This document shows positions 43,775 through 53,239 of a DNA stretch of 64,000 nt, piece after piece (the first letter of the stretch is position 1; each line of letters starts with the position of its first letter). Made by a program: the position numbers and the translations under genes. Source of the stretch: Candida dubliniensis CD36 (lineage: Eukaryota; Ascomycota; Pichiomycetes; Serinales; Debaryomycetaceae). The stretch covers positions 434,001 through 498,000 of the forward strand of contig NC_012867.1 of NCBI RefSeq assembly GCF_000026945.1, written 5' to 3'. The notes below the pieces were generated by a model, which had not been told where the DNA came from, ran no database searches, and saw only the letters and a program-made list of their open reading frames with translations.

Positions 43775-46700
43775 ATGTCGACAATCCCATCGCAGGTTGA
43801 AATAAATTTCAACAAAATACATCAGCGTTCAAACTCATCGTCATCCACATCCACATCTTCATATCGTATACCATCTGGAAATAGTTGTATCCCAAGAACA
43901 GTAGAAATACCATCACTACCACACACATCATCTCATCAACAATACCAAAATCATCAACAGATGCCTTCTTCATCTTCACATGCACATATTGCAAAAAAAA
44001 TACATCGAGAAGTTCGATTTGGTGCATATATACTTGGTTCCACCCTTGGTGAAGGTGAATTTGGTAAAGTTAAACTTGGTTGGAGAAAAGATGGCAAACA
44101 TCCGAGTCAAGTTGCAATAAAATTAATTAAACGATCATCAATAACTAAAGATTCTGATTCGGAAATCAAAATCCACCGAGAGATAAATTCACTTAAACTA
44201 TTAAACCACCCAAATATCGTCAATTTGGTTGAAGTAATGAAAAGTGGTAAATATATCGGTATAGTATTGGAATATGCATCTGGTGGTGAGTTGTTCGATT
44301 ATATTTTGCAACACAAGTATTTAAAAGAAAATGTTGCCAAAAAATTGTTTGCTCAACTAGTAAGTGGAGTTGATTACATGCATGCCAAGGGATTGATCCA
44401 TCGAGATTTAAAGTTGGAAAATTTGTTATTGGATAAACACAGAAATGTCATCATCAGTGATTTTGGTTTTGTAAATTCATATAATCGAGATAAAAATGAT
44501 TTGATGAAAACCAGTTGTGGGTCCCCATGTTATGCCGCACCCGAATTAGTGTTATCACAAACTGCATACGAAGGAAGAAAAGTTGATATTTGGTCGTTGG
44601 GAGTAATATTATATGCCATGTTGGCAGGATATTTACCGTTTGATGACGATCCAGAAAATGAAGATGGTTCTGATATAATCAAATTATATCATTACATTTG
44701 TAAGACTCCATTGACATTCCCAGAATATGTTTCCCCATTGGCTCGTGACTTGTTGAGAAAAATAATTGTTTCTGATCCGAAAAAGAGAATTGGCATTGAT
44801 GATATTAGAAACCATCCATGGTTGAGTTCCCATGCCAATTTGTTATCAATTAGACAACCAGAATGGGACAAGGTACATAATGAAAAACAACAGCCAATTG
44901 TTGTTGAACCACCACAGCCAAATAAGAGATACTCCATGATCAATGAACGTACCAATTCATCGTCATTGATGTCACCAGCACCAAGAGTTACCCATACCCA
45001 ACCACTTTCATCACATGCAAGATCATATTCTTCTACAAGCATTAGTTTATTGTATTCATCTCCATCAGCAACTCCATCAATGGCTAATGCGGTCACTAAT
45101 GGCGAAGGTGCAACTGGGGGATCAATAAATGAATCTAACGATACTTTGCAGCTATCAGGAACACCATCACCAAAGAAACCAAACACGGTATCTCCTGTGC
45201 GTGGTCATCAAAAATCAGCGTCAATATCAAACTCATATTCGTCAGCTAGTGTTGCATTGAAAGCAGTCGTTTATGAGGAGAATAGACTTCACAACCATCA
45301 ACAACAACAACTGCAACTGCAACTGCAGCAATATATACCAAGATCATCTACAATATCTACCATAGTGGAAAGTCCTACTAAAGCTAGTACCACAACAGAA
45401 ACAGAAGCAACAGATGGTAAAAAAGTGTTGTTACCACCACCAAGTAAAGATGCACAAAAATTGCCTCATGCCACGAAGAGACCAAGACCAACTTCATATC
45501 ATCCATCTTCTATGTCGTCTACTTTGATACATAACAACCAAAACCCTACTGATGTGCTTAAAATTCCTAGTCCAATAAACTTCCCAATGACACAGTTTAT
45601 TTCCACTTCACCACCTAAATCGAATGGGTCATTAAATGATTCTGGCAGCTTTAACAATTGCTCACCAAAGGCGACTTCAAGAAGAAACTCAGTTGTCACT
45701 CATGTTCACGTTAATGGCGTGTTAAGTAAAGAGAATTTGATTCATTCTTCTAGTTCCCCTGACAATAAAAGAAATTCGGTGTTGAGTTATTTAGAGGATA
45801 AAATTGACACTTTAGAATTAACCGAAAGTCATTCGCCTTCCAAACTTACTTTTGAAGAAATTGTTGATGCAGCTATTGCCACTCCAGAAATCAATCAAGT
45901 ACCTGTATTTGATTCACAAACTTCACCAAATGGAATTGGTTTGGATATTAAAACTAAAGAATTTGATGAAACTCGTTTAGTGGAGGAAAAGAAATCTAAA
46001 GAAACCGTTTCAGATAGCAAGAGTGAAGAACTGACAAAGGATACCCAACCAGAGGAAAATGTTGTTATATATGAACCTATTGTTCCCGTTGAAGAATACA
46101 TTAAAAAACCAGAGCACGTAAATACTATTGAAGCTGAGCAGCCAGAGGAAGTTAAAATAGAAGATAAGGATCTACAAAACCAAAAACCACCACAACAACA
46201 AGCAGAGGGAAAACATTCACCAGAACTTGGTAAGTCCAAAATTGATTTGAAGAAATCAGTTTCACAAAAGAAAAAAGTGAAGGAAGAATCCATAAAGAAA
46301 CAAAAGGATGTTGATTCCAAACCAATAGAGAGACGACACACCATTGCTGCGAGAAGACATCATAATGACGAAAATAAAGAAAATAAAGATGTGAAGAAAC
46401 GTAACAGATTTAGTTTATTATCGTTTTACAGTTCTTACAATTCATCAAATTCAAATATATCGCTTGCAACCAGCAAAGTGCCATCGAATTCGGAGAATAA
46501 TACTACTAATAACGCAGTGTTGAAACCAACAAATATTAATACAACTAGAAAAGTGTTAGAACCTTCAAATGAGACGAATATAATCAGAAAAGAGTCGAAA
46601 CAATCTAATTCAAATGGCTCAACCACATCAAAATCAACCACATCCTCGTCATCGTCTTCTTCTGCTCCAACAGCATCATCGACATCATCATCATCAAAAC

Positions 46701-46783
46701 GAGCATCTACTGCAACTAAAGAAACAAGCGCAGCCAGGAAAGTTATGGATTTTTTCAAAAGAAGAAGTGTCAGAGTTGGTTAA
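43775..46783 (+). CDS. KIN4: Kin4/Frk1-type serine/threonine kinase
   Basis: 1002 aa. The kinase domain is at about 78-350: glycine loop GSTLGEGEFGKVKLGW, VAIKLI lysine, catalytic HRDLKLEN (about 208), ISDFGFVN in place of a plain DFG, and activation segment KTSCGSPCYAAPE, whose Thr is the Elm1-type phosphosite in yeast Kin4. The GFVN motif and the C-terminal ARKVMDFFKRRS tail together identify the Kin4/Frk1 group within the Snf1/AMPK-like kinases. S. cerevisiae Kin4 enforces the spindle position checkpoint by acting on Bfa1-Bub2 at the mother cortex and spindle poles. The long middle region is Ser/Thr/Pro-rich and disordered with Glu/Lys-rich blocks. I cannot tell KIN4 from FRK1 orthology because Candida probably has one pre-duplication gene. 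It sits behind an unusually long upstream region. Confidence 0.9.
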   Translation: MSTIPSQVEINFNKIHQRSNSSSSTSTSSYRIPSGNSCIPRTVEIPSLPHTSSHQQYQNHQQMPSSSSHAHIAKKIHREVRFGAYILGSTLGEGEFGKVKLGWRKDGKHPSQVAIKLIKRSSITKDSDSEIKIHREINSLKLLNHPNIVNLVEVMKSGKYIGIVLEYASGGELFDYILQHKYLKENVAKKLFAQLVSGVDYMHAKGLIHRDLKLENLLLDKHRNVIISDFGFVNSYNRDKNDLMKTSCGSPCYAAPELVLSQTAYEGRKVDIWSLGVILYAMLAGYLPFDDDPENEDGSDIIKLYHYICKTPLTFPEYVSPLARDLLRKIIVSDPKKRIGIDDIRNHPWLSSHANLLSIRQPEWDKVHNEKQQPIVVEPPQPNKRYSMINERTNSSSLMSPAPRVTHTQPLSSHARSYSSTSISLLYSSPSATPSMANAVTNGEGATGGSINESNDTLQLSGTPSPKKPNTVSPVRGHQKSASISNSYSSASVALKAVVYEENRLHNHQQQQLQLQLQQYIPRSSTISTIVESPTKASTTTETEATDGKKVLLPPPSKDAQKLPHATKRPRPTSYHPSSMSSTLIHNNQNPTDVLKIPSPINFPMTQFISTSPPKSNGSLNDSGSFNNCSPKATSRRNSVVTHVHVNGVLSKENLIHSSSSPDNKRNSVLSYLEDKIDTLELTESHSPSKLTFEEIVDAAIATPEINQVPVFDSQTSPNGIGLDIKTKEFDETRLVEEKKSKETVSDSKSEELTKDTQPEENVVIYEPIVPVEEYIKKPEHVNTIEAEQPEEVKIEDKDLQNQKPPQQQAEGKHSPELGKSKIDLKKSVSQKKKVKEESIKKQKDVDSKPIERRHTIAARRHHNDENKENKDVKKRNRFSLLSFYSSYNSSNSNISLATSKVPSNSENNTTNNAVLKPTNINTTRKVLEPSNETNIIRKESKQSNSNGSTTSKSTTSSSSSSSAPTASSTSSSSKRASTATKETSAARKVMDFFKRRSVRVG

Positions 46784-47418
46784 ATCCATTATATTCTAAT
46801 TTTTTTAAGGAATATTGATTATTTTAGACTTAGATAGACAGAGATACATTTCTTTATTCATAAAATTTTATTTTATTGTTTTTTATTTATTTATTATTTT
46901 ATGTTTTGGTATTTGTTTATTATATCTTCATCCCTCCCCCCTTTTTTTATTTATATATAATTTTGTTTAAACACAATTAATTGCTAATGGACTTGGTGTT
47001 ATCTTTTGTTATATTGTTTTCATTCTTTGGTTTATCATAAATTGATATAAATTTTCAATTCCCTTTTTACATTTTTATTGATTGAACAATTACTTATTTT
47101 TTTTTAAAACTTGTTTGTTTTTACCTTGTTTTGTTTATATATATATACATTGTTCATAGTTTACAAAATAGGCCTTTTAATAATATTACTAATAATAATA
47201 ATAACGATGATGGTAATAACCAAAAAAAAAAAAAAGACATAATGGCAAAGGTATTGTTCATTATAGGCTTGAAACAAATTATTTTAGTTTACACAATGAA
47301 ATTACTAAAATTGTGAAACATATACATTTACATATTGTTATTATTACTTCTAAATAGCAAATTTTACTGAATAAAGAAAATAAACGTACTATACACTATA
47401 TCTTTAACAATGGCATGC
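46784..47418. other. Convergent intergenic, KIN4 / OPT gene
   Basis: 635 bp between convergent genes. AT-rich with a short AAT-type repeat (about 47181-47203) and A-runs. No gene supported. Confidence 0.65.
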
Positions 47419-50133
47419 CTAAGGGAAATGACCAACTCTTGGTCCAAAATAACCATCTGGTGCATCAACAGTGGCATTCAACCATCCTGTCATACCATAA
47501 TCAACGCCAGAATACAGAACTGTGTTACCCCACCAATTAATATCTTTTTCATGATACATTACTGCAAAGAAAATAATGATTGATGAAAAGGCAATACCAG
47601 CATTCAAACCAGTTGAAAGAACATAAGTATATTTTTGCCACCATGCTTCGTATTTTCTTTTAATATATGACATAAATGCATATGACACATAAAGACCAGG
47701 AATGTAATATGACAAGTTATATGGAGCATAGTTTAAGAATCCCCCGATAATAATAGAGGGTTCGAAATATTTGACATATTTTCTTGGACCCCATTTTTTA
47801 ATAGCAATACATGGGAATGCAATTAAAAATCCAATTAAGAAACACCATCTTAAAATTGGATATAACCCATTGAAAACTCTTTTTGGACCAATAACACCCC
47901 ATAATACTGATGCTGAATAGAAAGTTCTACTGTTTGGACAAGTGAATTTTTGAGTATTACCAGGTTCACAATAATCTTTAATACCACCATTAATTTGGAA
48001 GTTTAATATACCCAATTGAATAAAAGATGATATGAAAATAGATAACAATTGAACACGATAAACAGCTCTTGGAGGAAGTTTAGCGTAATGACCTTGTTTC
48101 AAATCATTGACAAAATTCTGTGCTTGACCGTCGATGTTGTAACCCAATGCCTTTATAAATGCTAATGCTAACCCATTACCTGGGATAGCATAACCAACAA
48201 TCAATTCAACCAAGACATTCAATCCGAAAGCAAATCCAGTTCTGGCATAGATGGTGGTTAATGGAATTAAGAATATAAAATTGATCCCCAATGCAAAGAA
48301 AATACCCCACACTGGAGTTTCGGCAGGATATACTTTGACACACAAAATTGCTAACACCAATGAAATAACAACGATAATCAAATAAGCCCATTCTGGAACT
48401 TCTGGGTATGCTTTCATCATGGTACTGTGGGGATCATCAAATCCATCATAGGTAGATTTTTTATAGTCTTTAATCACTCTCCAAAACGACTTACAAGCAT
48501 CCCACATTTGGTCATAATTCATACCAAGTTCGTAAACAAAATGGAATGGATAAATGGCAAAGAACGCACCATATACAACCAAGTTAGCAGCAGTATAGAA
48601 TGGTGGGCCCATTTCAGCATATTTTTTTTTATCAAACAAACTATTGGTATCGACAACCAGTCTAACTGAATAAGGTTCACCAGTATTGGTATAAAGACCA
48701 TTATCATTGATTGGTAAATATCCCGTCCATTTATAATTGGAATACCAAACACCAATGATACAAAAGAATGCAATTGCCATACCAATAATGTTATTAACAG
48801 GATAAAAGAATGGAACTTGAAGTGGTTGAAGCATAGAACTGAAATAATTCCAATCAAAAGTAGTTATTGGATTCAAACCTAATCCACCAACTGAACCAGT
48901 AATTACAGCAAGATTTTGGTTATCTGGTTTGATCCATGTCATCCAATTGAAAGTTGACAAAGCTTGGAATAAGTAGTCAGGTATCCAAAAATAAAGAAAT
49001 GAGGCAACAAATGCAATAAAGAAAAAATTATAACCGGATATTTTCCATCCATTGATTATTTCCTTTTTAGCAGGGGTTAATAAAGTTTTATTTAATGCTA
49101 AACCTGGTAAAATGGATGGCCAAACCGCTTTAGTAGGGTACACGGCAAATTTTCTCATGATACCAGCAAGACCAACACCAAGAAAGTTGGTAGACAAAAT
49201 CAATAATACTTGATATCCAAAATCAACCCATTTGTTGTCGTAAAAAATTTCAGATTTTTGCATAAGAATATTACTGGAAACATAAGAAGTTCCACCTCCA
49301 GTAACACCGCAAAATATCGTAGCCAACATTTGTTCCTTATATGTGTAAGGACCGGGATTTAAGTTAATAGTTAATTTCCAAATTTGAAATTCCCAATTAG
49401 GTAAAATCCACTGACAAAGTATTCCAGATGGATAAAGGAAAACTTGTACAACTGCCATGGAAAGAGATATTGCTGGTCTTCTTTCAGCAAAAAATTGATT
49501 AATCACAGCACCAATTGCTGTCCAAATAATTGCAATCAAATAAACTCTAAATGTTTCAGCAGGAATAGTTGGATCATCGTATGGGAAAGTAACAGCTCTA
49601 ACTTCAGGGTATGGAGACCAATAAGCAACCAATACTGCTTCTAAACGTACTTGTAAATCCCAATCAACAATTTCATGACCTTGTTCAACATCCCCAATTC
49701 TTTCATTTTCCAAAGATGATGATGAATTGTTACCCAATTTTTCTTGTAATTGGACTTTGGTAAATTTATGAGACCTTTCAACTAACTCTTTCCAAAGGAT
49801 TAAATCATTTTCTGGTATATTAACATCAGTTTCATGCTCTTTAATGTTTTTTTCTAATATTTCAACAGCTTCTTCAGTAGTCATTTGTTCAATTTTTTCA
49901 AATATAAAACTAGCTTGAGGAGGTAATTCTTCTAACGACACTAAGGCATCAAAATGTAATCTTTTCAAAACAAACCATTTTTGAGATTCAGTTAATGTGG
50001 TAGCAACTTGACCAATAGAAAGAGGATTTGATGTGATTGCTTGTAAATCAATTTCATGATCTTGGACTTGTAAATGACTTCCAACTGCTTCTATGTTGGG
50101 CACACTTAATTCGGTTGGATTTTTTTCATCCAT
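47419..50133 (-). CDS. OPT3: Oligopeptide transporter, OPT family, copy 1
   Basis: 904 aa, about 14 predicted membrane segments from residue 200 on, matching the OPT (not PTR) family and closest to the S. cerevisiae Opt2-like branch. A conserved acidic/amphipathic cytosolic N-terminus of about 190 residues precedes the first helix (YPEVRAVTFPYDDPTIP). Conserved OPT blocks include NPGPYTYKEQMLATIFCG, GSVGGLGLNP and the GYAIPGNGLALAFIKALGY loop. It is expected to import tetra- to octapeptides or related substrates with protons at the plasma membrane; in C. albicans OPTs support growth on protein as nitrogen source. Its neighbour at 53240-55948 is a tandem paralogue, about 90 percent identical by eye. 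The symbol (OPT3/IFC3) comes from remembered gene order and could be swapped with OPT2. Confidence 0.92.
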   Translation of the reverse strand: MDEKNPTELSVPNIEAVGSHLQVQDHEIDLQAITSNPLSIGQVATTLTESQKWFVLKRLHFDALVSLEELPPQASFIFEKIEQMTTEEAVEILEKNIKEHETDVNIPENDLILWKELVERSHKFTKVQLQEKLGNNSSSSLENERIGDVEQGHEIVDWDLQVRLEAVLVAYWSPYPEVRAVTFPYDDPTIPAETFRVYLIAIIWTAIGAVINQFFAERRPAISLSMAVVQVFLYPSGILCQWILPNWEFQIWKLTINLNPGPYTYKEQMLATIFCGVTGGGTSYVSSNILMQKSEIFYDNKWVDFGYQVLLILSTNFLGVGLAGIMRKFAVYPTKAVWPSILPGLALNKTLLTPAKKEIINGWKISGYNFFFIAFVASFLYFWIPDYLFQALSTFNWMTWIKPDNQNLAVITGSVGGLGLNPITTFDWNYFSSMLQPLQVPFFYPVNNIIGMAIAFFCIIGVWYSNYKWTGYLPINDNGLYTNTGEPYSVRLVVDTNSLFDKKKYAEMGPPFYTAANLVVYGAFFAIYPFHFVYELGMNYDQMWDACKSFWRVIKDYKKSTYDGFDDPHSTMMKAYPEVPEWAYLIIVVISLVLAILCVKVYPAETPVWGIFFALGINFIFLIPLTTIYARTGFAFGLNVLVELIVGYAIPGNGLALAFIKALGYNIDGQAQNFVNDLKQGHYAKLPPRAVYRVQLLSIFISSFIQLGILNFQINGGIKDYCEPGNTQKFTCPNSRTFYSASVLWGVIGPKRVFNGLYPILRWCFLIGFLIAFPCIAIKKWGPRKYVKYFEPSIIIGGFLNYAPYNLSYYIPGLYVSYAFMSYIKRKYEAWWQKYTYVLSTGLNAGIAFSSIIIFFAVMYHEKDINWWGNTVLYSGVDYGMTGWLNATVDAPDGYFGPRVGHFP

Positions 50134-50271
50134 TTCTAAGTTATATAGTATACTGAATTAAGGTTGGTATTATTATTCAATTCAATAATTTTCAAGTTGG
50201 AATTCTGGCTCCATATTTATAGTTTTTCATTTTCTTTTTTTAAAGTTCTTTTTAGTGTTGGAGATAATTAA

Positions 50272-50280
50272 ACGGCATCA
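50272..50280 (+). promoter_or_regulatory. ACGGCATCA motif, OPT copy 1 promoter
   Basis: 139 bp upstream of the start codon. An identical copy lies 109 bp upstream of OPT copy 2. Confidence 0.55.
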
Positions 50281-50960
50281 TTTGTTACCAGAACTAATGA
50301 ATGACCCACTACCGTAAATTAGTCAATTGATTTATTGATAATAAATCATAATGCAGTAATTAAAAAATGTATAGGTGTGGCTTTAAATAATTGTTAGTAC
50401 AGGCGGGATGATAATGATGACGATACATTCGACCATTTTGTGACTTCACAATAGCTCACTTTTTTTTTCCTCCGTACACCAAAACTAAAAGAATCCAGGT
50501 TTAGTCATTGTGCATAAATGTTGCTCTATCTATTTTTTTTTTACAAGGATTATCAATTTCATTTTAGTAAAAAATTATTGGTCGGTTATAATTGATAATA
50601 TGCCAAATTATTGAAAGATAATGGACCAGTGAAAAAAAAAAAAGGTTTTATAGTTTTTACAAAAGATCCCCATATGGGGGAGGAAGTTTATATTCTATAG
50701 AAGTTAAAAACTCCAACAGTAAAGTTAACTGATGAAAGAATATCAATCAAATAGAAAATAAAAAATAGCCAAACCAATCTGAATTACGACAAAAAGAGTT
50801 GACCAGTTTATTGTACAAATATAGTATAATTCTTTAAGTTCATTATTTACTAAAAAGTAAAATGTTGTTTGTGTTAATATGATGAAATTAGTAAACTTCG
50901 GCACTTCGCGCCTTTAGAAATTTATTCTTTATCGTTGTATTTTTTTTTTTTTTTTTTTTT

Positions 50961-50969
50961 TGGTGCCGT
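50961..50969 (-). promoter_or_regulatory. ACGGCACCA, one-mismatch copy of the shared motif
   Basis: TGGTGCCGT on the plus strand directly after a long T run, about 830 bp upstream of OPT copy 1. The OPT copy 2 promoter has the same T-run plus TGATGCCGT arrangement at 56935. Confidence 0.5.
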
Positions 50970-53239
50970 GCAATGAAGACAATTAATATTTGTGGAGGTG
51001 AAAAGATTGACTAATTTGAATGCATGATAAGAAAACTATTTCAAAATTGAAATAAGTAAGACAGGTGATGGCAATAATCTATTTGTTAAATACAGTTTTT
51101 TTTTTTTTTTAATAAGATAAGAACTAGTATCATAAGACTACTAGGTTATGATATCAGGAGTACCTAATAACAATGAGATAAGTAAATTCTTCGGAAAAAT
51201 TGAAAGAATAGTGTGTCAAAATTTCCAATTTTCTTGGCGATCTTAAGTCATTATTGGAGAGTAAATCAACTAACAATAGAAGAAAAGCCGGGAATTAAAA
51301 GAAATGGTTACACCAATTGAACTAAAAACTTTTAGCCTGAAATTTCTAGTGATTGGGCATTCGACAAAACCAAGACCCACAGAGGTTAAAGTTCCCAGTA
51401 AGTTACCGATGATCACAGTAAATTTTTTAAAAAATTCTTTTAGCTGGTACAACCAAACGATTTTTAAGAAAAATTATTGATCAAAATAAATACGAATGGC
51501 TAGTTTTCACCATTCGATTATTGTAGTTCTTTTCATAGACGTTCTGTTGAAATTTGATACAGGATTGGATAGATAACAATAATTGTAATTGAGCAAGACC
51601 GTTATGAATAGTAATGATTAGTTTCAGTGCAGTAGCAGTCTCTGTTATAGATAATGCTGAAAGTATGTGAATGTCAAAAGTAAATTCTACATTAGAGCCA
51701 AATTAGTAGTCACAATATCGCAAAATTACCCCATAAATGTAAGTGTACACCAGAAAATTCAGTATATGGTTGTAGTTATCATCTAAGACAAGCGCATAAG
51801 TTGTATAGAATAGTTAATATAATGCTTTATTGGTATTACTCGAGAAAACTTTACAATCGATTTTATTATCCATCTATGTATATACCCACCCACCAACTTG
51901 GTGGAAGCAGTCTTCTTTCGCTTGTGTGGCTTTGAGAATAAGATGAATCATAAAACACAAAAGTGGAAAATCATTCAACGAAAATGTTACTGAAGTGGCT
52001 AGATTGTATCTCCAAGTGTGGTGTTTTCAATTTATGATTATCAATAACAAGTCAGCTGTGCATTATTATTCCTGATAAATCGCTTCATGTCGGCTAGTAT
52101 ATTAAAACCGCCTATCAGATTGGAAAGCAAAAAGTAATAAATGCAACAAAAGTGCAACTGTGCCAAAAAAAAACAAAAAAACAAAGATAAAGCGTGTGAA
52201 AACTCAACAAGAAAATCCCGCAATGTTGAGAAGAATATGAATAAAAACAAACACAACACCATGAGATTGTTTTCTTATCAGTTTTGCCAATCATTATAAA
52301 TCTTTTCAAATTTAAATATCTTTTGTTATCAATGCCATATAACATAAGCTGCTAAAGGACTATTTCAAGTTAGCACAAGATCAGATCCTCACTTGATATG
52401 ATTTCCAAAAAAAAAAAAAATACTTTGTAGTTGGATTCAAACTGAAATTGTTGTTAATAAATTTGACATCAAAATTATGTTGTAAAACAATAAATATTGC
52501 CCACTTTCAACAATCCATTCAGTCAATACGTTAGGCATAATGTTTATTAGCTAATGAACTTGTTAATTCTCCTTACTAATAGTGTCAATATCGAATTAAG
52601 CAAATATAATTGAAAAAAAAAAATTACAATTGTCATATTGAACAGATAAATAATATTTGGTTACACAAACCCGGCTAAGAACTTTGAAAATTCTTTTTTT
52701 GGACCACTTGCATATTGTTAAGCGAAATTGCGCTTGAATAAGAGATATATGCTGTTAAAACAAAACAAAAAAATACGAGAAACTATTTGCAACTTTGTAT
52801 CGAAATAACCCGCTTCCCCATCTTCTCTTCTATTTTAAACTTTTATAATTTAGTAACAAAATTGAATATATGATTGTGATTCAAACTATTGTTTTAACGA
52901 ATACGGTTAAACTGGTGATAACGACATTTTTTTTGTGTAAAAAAAGCGATTATTGCTGCAAACAAGATATAAGAAATAATGATTGAAATAGATTTTGCAA
53001 CAATTTCTTCAAATAGATGCAAGAGAATCATCAATGTAACCTTGTAAATAAAGTAGACATGAATAAAACTTCATATATTTCAAAAAGGGCCCTCAATTAA
53101 AAAATCCGTTTAATTTCAAAATCATAAACTGTAAAAACAAAAAAAAACATATATTTATACATTACTATTATTATATGGAAAAACACATCGAATAAAGATG
53201 ACAAATCAAACTTATTGTTTCTCTTCGACAACAACACAT

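Larger units (their letters stand above)
50134..53239. promoter_or_regulatory. 3.1 kb upstream region of OPT copy 1
   Basis: Between the start of OPT copy 1 and the end of OPT copy 2. It holds two copies of the shared motif (50272-50280 exact, 50961-50969 with one mismatch), the second next to a 21-base T run, plus many A/T tracts. No gene: frames of up to about 76 codons (for example 52115-52345) are Phe/Cys-rich noise. Confidence 0.6.

Noticed and set aside
44692..46758. Several antisense frames of 100-164 codons opposite KIN4
   Set aside because: They lie opposite a strongly supported kinase and reflect its codon bias (Ser/Thr-rich coding gives open antisense frames).
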